A stretch of DNA of 14,702 nt from Opitutia bacterium (GTDB lineage: Bacteria; Verrucomicrobiota; Verrucomicrobiia; Opitutales; Coraliomargaritaceae): NCBI GenBank assembly GCA_018663485.1, contig JABJQI010000083.1, positions 1 to 14,702 on the forward strand, read 5' to 3'. Below are positions 7,712 through 14,702 of the stretch, one piece after another. The notes below the pieces were generated by a model. It was not told the DNA's origin and searched no databases. It worked only from the letters and a program-made list of their open reading frames with translations. Each line of letters starts with the position of its first letter. Position 1 is the stretch's first letter. Both the position numbers and the translations under genes were made by a program.

Positions 7712-7789
7712 GGAGGGAAATGCTCCGTCATTTCCATGCGTTGGTTTTGCGAACTCTGGCGCGGCGGAAACGACGGAGCGTTTCCCTCC
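7712..7789. repeat. REPIN-like doublet of inverted hairpins, copy B
   Basis: The arms 7712-7735 and 7766-7789 are inverted with 22 of 24 matches and a 30-bp spacer. The left palindrome is GGAAATG-CTCCGT-CATTTCC (7716-7735) and the right one is GGAAACG-ACGGAG-CGTTTCC (7766-7785). The right arm is identical to that of the copy at 607-630. The left arm differs from copy A at paired stem positions, in a way that keeps the stem. It sits between the GH29 remnant and the GH36-like gene, in the intergenic interval typical for such elements. Confidence 0.78.
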
Positions 7790-7804
7790 AAAGAACAAAT
7801 AAGC

Positions 7805-8390
7805 TTAATCGCCCATCGGATTGACCAATGTGCCGTGCTGCTTTTTAGCGACATGGCCCTCCACCGGGATCAATGCAATGTCCGCGCCGGGCGCGAGCGT
7901 GAGCTTGATCACACGATGCAAGGTGCGCTTTTTTGAATTGAATACATTGCGCAATGATCGCCCTTTGGACTTTCCGAGTGTGATCGTAAGTGCATCCGCT
8001 TCTTGCGTGAAACTCACCGCTTCGCCGCCGAGTGCTTCGCAGTGCAATACTTCGCGAGGCAAGGTGGGCAGTGACAATTGGTCATCGGCGCATTGAAACA
8101 CATGGAGGTAAACGACATCGTCCTTAGTGCAGGCACCGCCCCACTGACCACTCACGTAGGGCCCCGCTCGTGTCCCATAAATACTCTCACCGTAAGTCTC
8201 CATCCAAGGCTTGAGTGCCTTTAGATTAGCGAGTTCTTCAGCGCGCACTTCGCCGCTCGGCATCGGGCCGATATTCAAAAGCAAATTACCCCCGCCGCCG
8301 TCGACCGCGCCCACCGCCTCGGCCTGTTCCCATCGGACTAACAAACCCAGCCAAGTCATCCATAAACTGCTTAGCACTAATATCAAATTT
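7805..8390 (-). pseudogene. GH29 alpha-L-fucosidase, C-terminal remnant with frameshift
   Basis: The main frame (8386-7805) contains GGGNLLLNIGPMPSGEV, the hallmark of the end of the GH29 TIM barrel, followed by WMETYGESIYGTRAGPY and a C-terminal beta-sandwich that ends normally at a TAA. Immediately upstream the homology continues in another frame (8390 to about 8340) as DISAKQFMDDLAGFVS, the helix that precedes the NLLLNIGP strand, so a frameshift lies near 8322-8350. Everything before it is missing, including the region with the catalytic Asp. GH29 enzymes are retaining exo-alpha-L-fucosidases, so this locus once could remove fucose. The fragment starts next to the stop codon of another remnant (8383-8385). 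It cannot be catalytically active. Confidence 0.78.
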
Positions 8391-8472
8391 TCAACGAATG
8401 TCCTTTGCCGTGTTTGCCATGGTAAACCGAAAGCGGCACGAGCGCGACGCCCTGCTTGAATTCAGCCGCACC
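8383..8472 (-). pseudogene. Unidentified C-terminal gene remnant
   Basis: A 29-codon open stretch on the minus strand ends at TGA (8383-8385) and reads EFKQGVALVPLSVYHGKHGK followed by GHSLKI. A stop codon in frame at 8473-8475 closes it upstream, three bases or so after the stop of the sulfatase remnant. It has the look of a hydrophobic beta-strand plus basic tail at the end of a carbohydrate-active or isomerase-type enzyme. I cannot assign a family, and at this length it could be chance. Confidence 0.3.
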
Positions 8473-8474
8473 TT

Positions 8475-8567
8475 AACAATTACTTTTTACGCGTAGCGGA
8501 AAATACATCACCAGTCAGTTGTCTCGGTAAGGTTTGCTGCCAGGCTTGGAGTTGTTTCCACAACTGT
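8475..8567. repeat. Direct repeat, left copy (sulfatase 3' end), flanking the vapBC module
   Basis: It aligns without gaps to 9411-9503 over 93 bp with 9 mismatches; the first 32 bp including the stop codon are identical. Direct orientation and position put one copy on each side of the vapBC pair (8613-9325). Confidence 0.85.
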
Positions 8568-8600
8568 ATCCCCTCAGTCTGGAACGAGCCTCCGTTTGGA
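8480..8600 (-). pseudogene. Sulfatase C-terminal remnant (paralogue of the gene ending at 9416)
   Basis: The minus-strand frame ending at the TAA 8480-8482 reads QLWKQLQAWQQTLPRQLTG, then DVFSATRKK. The intact sulfatase ends QLRKQLEAWQQTLPSQPTG, then EVFSATRKK. The nucleotide match is 8475-8567 against 9411-9503. Upstream of about 8575 the similarity fades (IAAPNGGSFQTEG in the same frame), and the rest of the gene is absent up to the vapC stop at 8613. It is a diverged second copy of the sulfatase end, not an identical recent duplication. Confidence 0.7.
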
Positions 8601-8612
8601 GCAGCGATTGCA

Positions 8613-9032
8613 CTACAACACATGCAAAGCATCCTCACCGCCAGCGAGCAGGCTGGGTGAGATACGTTTATCGAGCGTCGCTAGCTTTGCTCGTTTCTCA
8701 ATCGCGCTGGCTAATAGATAATAATCAGTGAGGTGTTTGGAGGCAGGTAATTTCGGGTAACGGACAACTGTTCGCATCGAAACGGCATCTGCCCAGAATT
8801 GATGGCCCGCTTGAGCGCACAGTGCCACCAGTAGACCACGAGCAGCCTCGGCCGATTGCGGCCCGTTGGGATAGTTTTCATGTCCCAGAATCCGTATAAA
8901 ACCATTCTCTGTAATCGGACAGGTCGCCCAACCATCGACATGATGGTTCCAAAACCACTCCGCCACAGTTTCGTGATGGACGTGATTTGTATCCACCAAG
9001 GCGATCAGCACATTAACATCTAGCAGAAACAT
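8613..9032 (-). CDS. vapC: PIN-domain ribonuclease toxin, VapC family
   Basis: The 139-residue protein is one PIN domain. The acidic Mg2+-binding residues are in the expected order: Asp5 in FLLDVNVLIAL, Glu42 in PITENGFIRIL, Asp103 in LTDYYLLASA and Asp121 in LATLDKRIS. VapC toxins are site-specific RNases that cut tRNA or rRNA and are held inactive by VapB. The start ATG overlaps the antitoxin stop by one base (TAATG at 9034-9030), which favours coupled translation. Full length and complete active site suggest an active toxin. The pair is flanked by a decayed and an intact sulfatase 3' end. Confidence 0.9.
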   Translation of the reverse strand: MFLLDVNVLIALVDTNHVHHETVAEWFWNHHVDGWATCPITENGFIRILGHENYPNGPQSAEAARGLLVALCAQAGHQFWADAVSMRTVVRYPKLPASKHLTDYYLLASAIEKRAKLATLDKRISPSLLAGGEDALHVL

Positions 9033-9286
9033 TAAATGCCTTCCTCGTCCATCAACTCATACACCGCAGCTGATGTCACTTGTTGACCGCCGCTGTTTTT
9101 TAAGTAAGGCATCCCCCGCTCATTGACTTGGTAACAGCACTCCGAATCGCGGCGCGCGTATCCCACAGGTTCGACCTCACGCCGCAACGCGTGCTCGACA
9201 ACAGCCCTCAACGTTGTCCCCCGCCTAAGCGCGGTCGCCTTGGCAGCAACCAGCAAGGAATCATCAATATCCATCGTCGTTTTCAT
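9032..9286 (-). CDS. vapB: VapB-type ribbon-helix-helix antitoxin
   Basis: With the ATG at 9286 the product has 84 residues. The first 36, MKTTMDIDDSLLVAAKATAL followed by RRGTTLRAVVEHALRR, are the ribbon-helix-helix DNA-binding fold of the VapB family: the TTMDIDD strand, then two helices. The rest (from EVEPVGYARR) is the flexible, toxin-neutralising tail. An upstream ATG at 9325 would add 13 residues (MTFFPYTHTVTHI) that do not look like the family. It would also place the start inside a good promoter, so 9286 is chosen. The protein should bind VapC and repress its own promoter. Confidence 0.85.
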   Translation of the reverse strand: MKTTMDIDDSLLVAAKATALRRGTTLRAVVEHALRREVEPVGYARRDSECCYQVNERGMPYLKNSGGQQVTSAAVYELMDEEGI

Positions 9287-9288
9287 AA

Positions 9289-9314
9289 TATGGGTTACTG
9301 TATGGGTATATGGG
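9289..9314. promoter_or_regulatory. Possible VapB operator, three direct TATGGG repeats
   Basis: TATGGG occurs at 9289-9294, 9301-9306 and 9309-9314 (CCCATA when read along the operon). The repeats cover the -10 box, part of the spacer and the start-codon approach. Ribbon-helix-helix antitoxins bind short repeated sites over their own promoter, so these are candidate operator half-sites. The spacings (12 and 8 bp) are unequal, so the assignment is tentative. Confidence 0.35.
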
Positions 9315-9325
9315 AAAAAAGTCAA
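9297..9325 (-). promoter_or_regulatory. Sigma70-type promoter of vapBC
   Basis: On the minus strand TTGACT (9325-9320) and TACAGT (9302-9297) are separated by exactly 17 bp. The ATG at 9286 begins 11 bp after the -10 box, so the transcript would start only a few bases before the ATG, or at it, giving a leaderless or nearly leaderless mRNA. This agrees with the absence of a Shine-Dalgarno. Confidence 0.6.
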
Positions 9326-9410
9326 TCACCCGCCTCAAACCAAAGTTACACCACCAAATTCACTGGTTGCAGTTACTGTGCAATACCGCCCACACCAATC
9401 CTACGAGTGA

Positions 9411-9503
9411 AACAATTACTTTTTACGCGTAGCGGAAAATACCTCACCGGTCGGTTGGCTCGGTAAGGTCTGCTGCCAGGCTTCGAGTTGCTTGCGCAAC
9501 TGT
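9411..9503. repeat. Direct repeat, right copy (intact sulfatase 3' end)
   Basis: This is the counterpart of 8475-8567, with 84 of 93 bases identical. It contains the last 29 codons of the intact sulfatase and its stop. Confidence 0.85.
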
Positions 9504-10825
9504 GTCACCACTTCTGGATGCTGTGACTTCAGATCATTTTTTTCGTAAATGTCGGCGGTGATGTCGTAGAGCTCGACATGATCCAGCGCTTGATTGGTGA
9601 CGAGTTTCCACTGTTGATCGACGATCGCATACGAGACCCAATGGTCGGGCCGTTCCGGCTGCGCGGGCCAAGGCGCATCTGCTTTCCAAAACAGCGGCTT
9701 TTCGCGCAGTGGCTTTTCGTTGCCGAGTAGCACCGATACTTGGCTGATGCCATCGGGCTGATACGAAGCGGGCAATGCCACGCCTGCCACTTCGCAAAAT
9801 GTAGGCAGTAAATCAACGGCGGAGATCTGTGAAACAGTATCGATCTGGCCAGCGGCTACTTTCCCTGGCCAGCGCACAATGAACGGCACATTGATACCGC
9901 CTTCGAACAGCGCGGCCTTGTAACCTTTTCGGCCAGCTGTGATGCCCTTGGCGCCACCGATACCGTAGCCTGCACCTGTGGCAGTATCGTGCTGCAAATT
10001 AAGCGCGGTGGGCCTTGCGGCACGTGCGGGGCCGTTATCGGAACTAAAAATAACCAGCGTGTTTTCAGTCAGCCCCAATCGATCCAGCGCATCCAACACT
10101 TCGCCAATACGGTCATCGGCATGCGACAGGACCGAGGCATACACATTGTCGGCCTCTTTTAGATCGCGGAAGCGCCAGCGGTATTTCGGCACAGTGTGAA
10201 ATGGCGTGTGCGGCTCATGCATCCACAAATTGATAAAGAAAGGCTTTGCTGCTGCATGACTCTGCTCAATAAACGCGATAGCGTTGTCGGCATCCTCATG
10301 CACTGGCATTTGCTCGCCAGAACAATTGAAGGCACCGTAAACATCGTAGCCATATTCACCCGGCACGGGTGAGTCCGGTATCATATTATTGGCGAGGTGC
10401 CACTTACCGAAATGCGCGGTGGCATAGCCGCCCGCTTGCAACATACGTGGCAGGAACGGCGCATTTAAATCGAGCCAATCGGGCATGCCACGGCGGGCAT
10501 TGTCGTCCACCCAGGCGAAATGGCCGTCGATATTGAGACGCGCCGGAAACTGCCCAGTCACTACGGCGGCACGACTCGGCGAGCACACACCACTGGCGAC
10601 CGTGAAGCGCTGAAAGTCGGTGCCTTCGAGCGCCAAGCGGTCAATGTTCGGCGTCTTGACATACGGATGGCCATGACAACTCAGGTCGCCCCAGCCCCAG
10701 TCATCGGTAAAGATGAAAAGTATATTCGGGCGCTCAGCGGGCAGATTCGGCACGCGACTCATTGCGGTCAACGACTGCGACAAACACAAGACCGCGAGTA
10801 AAGCAGGTTTAACGATAGCTATCAT
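9416..10825 (-). CDS. Secreted sulfatase (S1-type formylglycine sulfatase)
   Basis: The 469-residue protein starts at the ATG at 10825, where a signal peptide begins (hydrophobic residues 3-21, cleavage near LTA at about 21). The open frame reaches back to 11014, but that extension is in esterase coding sequence and reads as nonsense. The sulfatase motif CSPSR is at 81-85, and Cys81 would be converted to formylglycine. Metal and active-site residues are in place: DD 41-42 in FTDDWGWGD, GKWH 140-143, HEPH 203-206, and SDN with Asp263/Asn264. The family hydrolyses sulfate esters on sugars, here presumably on the polysaccharide whose glycosidases surround it, in the periplasm or outside. Similarity is to the GALNS/arylsulfatase A type; the sugar and position cannot be told. 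It overlaps the esterase by 17 bp (10809-10825), so the two are co-translated. A maturase would have to come from elsewhere in the genome. Confidence 0.92.
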   Translation of the reverse strand: MIAIVKPALLAVLCLSQSLTAMSRVPNLPAERPNILFIFTDDWGWGDLSCHGHPYVKTPNIDRLALEGTDFQRFTVASGVCSPSRAAVVTGQFPARLNIDGHFAWVDDNARRGMPDWLDLNAPFLPRMLQAGGYATAHFGKWHLANNMIPDSPVPGEYGYDVYGAFNCSGEQMPVHEDADNAIAFIEQSHAAAKPFFINLWMHEPHTPFHTVPKYRWRFRDLKEADNVYASVLSHADDRIGEVLDALDRLGLTENTLVIFSSDNGPARAARPTALNLQHDTATGAGYGIGGAKGITAGRKGYKAALFEGGINVPFIVRWPGKVAAGQIDTVSQISAVDLLPTFCEVAGVALPASYQPDGISQVSVLLGNEKPLREKPLFWKADAPWPAQPERPDHWVSYAIVDQQWKLVTNQALDHVELYDITADIYEKNDLKSQHPEVVTQLRKQLEAWQQTLPSQPTGEVFSATRKK

Positions 10826-11708
10826 AATCTGTTTCCGGTTGTAGCACTTTGACTCCGGTTGGACGCGCGACCAAAGACTCGCCGCTGAGGATACCCTGTT
10901 TAACCAGAAATTGATCCGATAACTCGACCGACCAATAGAAATACGGGTTGTGCGGGTTGCGGCCGTTGCACAAGCCATGCTTACCGCCCTTAGCAACGTA
11001 AAATTCAGACGCACCGCCGTGCGCTTTCAGCGAATCATGAAATTCGACAATGCTATCCACGGTGATCGCAGGATCTTCGTCTCCTAGAAAAGTAATAAAC
11101 GGCGGCAAGCCTGCGCGCAGAAAATTCGGCGGCGAGAGCGAGGCCTCGCATTTGAAATACGGGTTATACAGAATCACTGCATTGGGCTCACAGGAGATTG
11201 AAAGATCGTAACAATCATCATTCGTGTCTGGGCTAGTTAGGGTCGCCATTGCTGCGGCGAGTTGCCCACCAGCGGAACCACCAGCGATCACTATCTTATC
11301 GGAATTGACCTTGAGGCGACCCGCGTTGTTGCGCAAGAAACGCACCGCAGACTTGGCATCTTTCACGCATTCCAGTGGCACCTTCACGCCATCGCGCTTA
11401 CTGAGGCGATAATCGACCGACACCGCAATCATTCCGCGACTCGCCCAATACTCGCAATCTGGGTAATGCCAACTAGCTTCCCCGACGGCCCAACTGCCAC
11501 CGTGATACACGACAAAGGTCGGATATGGTTCCGTGGAATTTGCATACCCTTCTGGCAAAAATACCGACAACTGCAGCGCTTTGCCATCGACCTCTTTATA
11601 GGTCCACATCGCATCGGGTTGCCCCTTCGCTTCGACTGTCGCATGCAGGAGGCACATTAGGCCTACGATCAATAGAGGGAGTATTCGACTCATAGTTGAA
11701 TCATTCAT
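10809..11708 (-). CDS. Secreted alpha/beta-hydrolase esterase (BD-FAE/HSL-like carbohydrate esterase)
   Basis: The 299-residue protein has a signal peptide (hydrophobic 9-21, cleavage near VEA at 25-27); the ATG at 11693 is an alternative start. The fold is that of hormone-sensitive-lipase-like carbohydrate esterases: oxyanion motif YHGGSW (68-73), VDYRLS (98-103), nucleophile elbow GGSAGG (143-148, Ser145), acid GDEDPA with probable Asp212, and His244 in GGKHGL. Such enzymes remove acetyl or feruloyl groups from polysaccharides. Its place between a GH106-like glycosidase (60 bp upstream) and a sulfatase (overlapping) points to deacylation of the same substrate. The substituent is inference. 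The three genes look like one transcription unit. Confidence 0.85.
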   Translation of the reverse strand: MNDSTMSRILPLLIVGLMCLLHATVEAKGQPDAMWTYKEVDGKALQLSVFLPEGYANSTEPYPTFVVYHGGSWAVGEASWHYPDCEYWASRGMIAVSVDYRLSKRDGVKVPLECVKDAKSAVRFLRNNAGRLKVNSDKIVIAGGSAGGQLAAAMATLTSPDTNDDCYDLSISCEPNAVILYNPYFKCEASLSPPNFLRAGLPPFITFLGDEDPAITVDSIVEFHDSLKAHGGASEFYVAKGGKHGLCNGRNPHNPYFYWSVELSDQFLVKQGILSGESLVARPTGVKVLQPETDYDSYR

Positions 11709-11768
11709 AGGCGAATCGCGAAATCCGCAAGAGTAATGTTAATATTACCAAAGGGCGCTCAGTTTAAA

Positions 11769-14634
11769 TCACTTTTGAACAGTTCGAATCACCTGCACTG
11801 GACCGAATAAACCGGACTCAGGATCGCCGCGATAGGAGGAGGGAATGGTCTGATAGTGATTCGATAATGTATTATAGACCAACACCTCAATCTGGTTCTC
11901 TCCGACTCGTAAACGATCCGATACATCAAACGACCATGGTGGCGCGACGCGTATCCCCGCACTCTGACCATTGACGATCACCTCGGCAGTTGCAGACACC
12001 TTACCTAAGTCGAGTATCACCAAATCGGCGTCACTCTCAGGTAGCTCGAAGGCTGTCTGATAGCGTACACCTCCTGAGTAATTATTCAGAACTCCCATTT
12101 TCGACCAATCGCCTAATGGCATCACTCCGTTGCCGCTGGTTTCGATCATGACTGGTTCTGGGATCGCTGCGCCGCCAGTATGCCCTGCTTCAGGCAACAA
12201 ACGAATCGTGATGACTGCGGTTGAATTGACTGTCCCTTGCACTTCATAGTGCCCGTCTCCTGCAGCACGCATCGGCTTGCCATTGCACCAGACCTGAGGC
12301 TGCTCTCGCGAAGTGGCATTTAAATGAATCGCGGTCGTCCCAGGTGCAGAGACAAACCGAAACCATTCTGCCCCGCCGTCTGCGCTACTGACGTCATATG
12401 GAATCACCGCAGGGTCCTGATACCAAGGCATGGCGAGTGATTCCGTTTGTTCAAAGGTCGGCGATTTTTCCCGACGCAGGACAACGTGCCCTTGCCCAAA
12501 GGCATCAAATCGAATCAAGAGCGGATTGGCTCCGGCATTTAAAGCAACCGTCGGAGCAGTCCCCTCCACTCGCTGGCCGTTCACATAAATTGCAGCTGGA
12601 GTCACCACAGGCGACCCATTCCGAACTGCCGGAGCCTGTTGACTCGTGAACACGCTCGCTGCCAGTGCTTCATCCGCAATCGCGGCGGTCCACAAATAAT
12701 AGCGTTGATGCGCCCCAGGAGCGATCAGCTTCGTTCCGTGTGGCCCATCTGTTATCGTTCCGAGTCGGATAAAGTCCTCTGAGATGTGGCCTTTCAGGCC
12801 GTGAAATCCCTGATGCCCGGGATCGTCCGTATGGCCATAGCGCCATGAAAAGGAATACGGCTGCCAATGAAACTTCTGGCCATCGATCTGGACTGCTACG
12901 GATGGATCCACCTGAATGAGTTTTGCCAGCGCCGCATCCAACGCAGACGAATCGACACTCTCAGGAATCGGTCCGAGCTGATAGAACTTCGGCCCGAATC
13001 CGTGCATTTGATCCATCCAAACGCGATCGTCCGAAGTCGGTTTCATCCCCACAATATCAGGGCTCCACTGAAAGCGGCGCGCCTCCACGCCGATCATTTG
13101 ATTTGATTCAGTGACAGGCAGACGGAAATCGCCAAATTGGTTATTCATGGTCGGCTCAAACGAGACCGTCCAAGGGCCCGGAAGTAGTGTCTCCTCAACA
13201 ATCGATTCGGTCTGTGCTGGTGGATTCTCGTGCACCTTTCCTGGAGTAAAAACAACGACCTGCGCCTCGTGTGGTTGCAAAGGCAGTTGAACCAACGTGC
13301 CCGTCGCGGTCGCTTCATGCACCCGCAGCCGCGTGGCTTCCCCCGTCCACGGATCCCACAGCTCGACTGCTCCCGTTGCGCGAAACTCAACGAGCTTTCC
13401 AGGTTGAGCATCCATCACCATATAAACGTCACGAAAGCCGACTTTACGATGCAATGCGCGGACGACTTGATCCACTCCATGCACATCGGGGACAAAGGCC
13501 TTTCGTAGCGCGTCGATCACCGCGTCACTTTGCTCGAATCGATATCCCGGCACGAATGCGCGCTCATTCAGCTCAACTAATTCCGTATCATTGCGACCAC
13601 TACGATCAGATGCCAACGGCAACGCACCTACAACCATTACATGCCCAGCCGCTTCGGCAAACTCAGCTGCTTTCTGCACACTCTTCCAACGCGCAGAATC
13701 CATATTTGGAAAGATCAGCGCTTGATACGATGCCTTCGCATCTTCCACCATTAGGCGACCGTCTCGAACGACGGCCCGAGCAAGCGAATCATGATCAATA
13801 TAATCAAAGTTGATGCCCGCAGCCATCAGTTGCTTACCGAGTTCAAACGCGGTATCCTTGGCCGCATCACCATTCGTCTCCGCTTCGTAGGGAGTGACTG
13901 GATACACAACTGCCACATCACACACGTGGTGCCCCTGACTCATCAAGTAAGAGAGTCGATCGAAGTAGCCGAGAAACTCCCGCATGTGCTCCCAGTAGGG
14001 CATGTGAAAGTGATAACAAGGCGGCGCCCATTCCCAATACGAGCCATAAGTGGTATAGTAGAGCCCATGCAGATTCAGCAGCGTGCAACCGTAGAGATAG
14101 TTCTCGCGCGTGGCGAACATCAGCTGTTCAGGGGTCGCTCCCCAGCCCATGCTATGGTAGCCCTCAAGCCAGACGCGAGGCTGTTGATACAGGTTCGCAA
14201 CGGATGAAGAGACCTTGCCCTTAATCAAATCCGCATTACCGCCAGGCGTATCATGCCCCGGGGCAGTATACCAACGAGTGGCGCGAAAATAGTCCCCAAA
14301 CTCATTTGGCTTGGTTCCACGCCCTCCGCTATCGCAGCCAAAAATAATACCACGCGACGCATGCCAATCATAGATCGGCTTAAAGTAGCGCTCCTCCATC
14401 AGGCTCATCCGCACGTCGGCATAGTCGATACGAACCTTGGGCGTGATATCGCCGATGTCAGACCACATCGCAGGCAACACGTCGAAAAGATCGTAGCCCT
14501 TACGTCGACGAAACTCTGCGGCAAAGTCAGCATTCCACGCAAACTTGTCGGCTCCAATATGCAGCTCATCATTAAAGAAATAATTGAGCCCGTCGGAGCC
14601 GCCTCCTGGGTTATGATTCTCGAAGGGTTGAAAA
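11769..14634 (-). CDS. GH106-like alpha-L-rhamnosidase, 5' end missing
   Basis: The frame is open from beyond 14634 to the TGA at 11769-11771. A TTG at 14480 is not the start, because the protein continues upstream as YFQPFENHNPGGGSDGLN and FAAEFRRRKGYDLFDVLPAM. About 955 residues are visible. The catalytic region carries RVWLEGYHSMGWG, LHGLYYTTYGSYWEWAPPC and LSYLMSQGHHVCDVAVVYP, arranged as in large GH106-type enzymes. Beta-sandwich domains follow, ending in a galactose-binding-like module (LDLGKVSATAEVIVNGQSAG, RVGENQIEVLVYNTL). GH106 enzymes are inverting alpha-L-rhamnosidases; the pairing with rhaT supports rhamnose release. Family assignment rests on memory of motifs, and a neighbouring uncharacterised family is possible. 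Bases 14635-14702 continue the open frame but are compromised by an inverted repeat, so I stop at 14634. Confidence 0.72.
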
Positions 14635-14702
14635 TAATCCCGAATCCGGCGCGACCGTGATTCGCGATTTTTTTCAACCCTTCGAGAATCATAACCCAGG
14701 AG
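14603..14702. repeat. Perfect 32-bp inverted repeat at the window end
   Basis: Bases 14603-14634 are the exact reverse complement of 14671-14702, with a 36-bp spacer (14635-14670). The right arm ends on the last base of the window and may continue past it. The left arm lies inside the GH106-like coding sequence. This is the usual appearance of a fold-back chimera or a contig-end assembly artefact. Confidence 0.9.

Noticed and set aside
10826..11014. 63-residue N-terminal extension of the sulfatase
   Set aside because: It lies wholly in esterase coding sequence, shows no sulfatase-like residues, and a proper signal peptide starts at 10825.
11733..11748. GTAAT-GTTAAT-ATTAC palindrome between the GH106-like and esterase genes
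   Set aside because: A 5-bp stem in AT-rich DNA is easily random; no matching -35 box or second copy was found, so no operator or promoter is claimed.
13271..13813. 180-codon + strand open frame
   Set aside because: It is antisense to well-supported GH106-like coding sequence and has no recognisable motif.
14405..14702. 95-codon minus-strand frame starting in the terminal inverted repeat
   Set aside because: Downstream of 14634 the other frame is clearly the GH106-like gene; this frame is created partly by the inverted copy.

Overview
The window looks like accessory carbohydrate-degradation DNA from a Verrucomicrobiota-like bacterium, most plausibly of the marine Opitutales/Coraliomargarita type. 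This is inferred from the gene content: a sulfatase, GH92, GH36-like, GH29 and GH106-like enzymes, a sugar esterase and a RhaT-type rhamnose symporter, all with weak or absent Shine-Dalgarno sites. No marker gene is present, so the taxonomy is inference.

Left part, + strand (1-2927): the 3' end of a 3-hydroxyisobutyrate-dehydrogenase-like reductase; a 396-bp gene-free stretch holding a REPIN-like hairpin doublet, an 82-bp tandem repeat built on it and a 140-bp array of twenty heptanucleotides; an alpha/beta hydrolase whose start codon lies six bases after that array; and a RhaT-family L-rhamnose/H+ symporter.

Right part, - strand (14702 down to 2929): in transcription order, a GH106-like alpha-L-rhamnosidase (5' end beyond the window), a secreted esterase and a sulfatase that overlap by 17 bp, a VapB/VapC toxin-antitoxin pair with its own promoter, then a run of broken genes. 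These are a sulfatase 3' remnant, an unidentified 3' remnant, a GH29 alpha-L-fucosidase 3' half and, after a second REPIN-like element, a GH36-like lipoprotein gene interrupted by one in-frame amber codon. Next come a frameshifted 3' remnant of an MFS sugar porter, an apparently complete GH92 glycosidase, and a last unidentified 3' remnant that converges on rhaT.

Taken together, the intact genes would de-esterify and desulfate a rhamnose-, mannose- and possibly fucose/galactose-containing polysaccharide outside the cytoplasmic membrane, release rhamnose and import it by RhaT. The locus is clearly eroding. Five of five gene fragments are C-terminal pieces that keep their own stop codon, and each begins within a few tens of bases of the stop codon of the preceding gene. 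The strongest items for follow-up are the covarying REPIN-like hairpins, the heptad array next to a start codon, the fragment pattern, the single amber in the GH36-like gene, and a perfect 32-bp inverted repeat that ends exactly at the last base of the window and may be a contig-end artefact.
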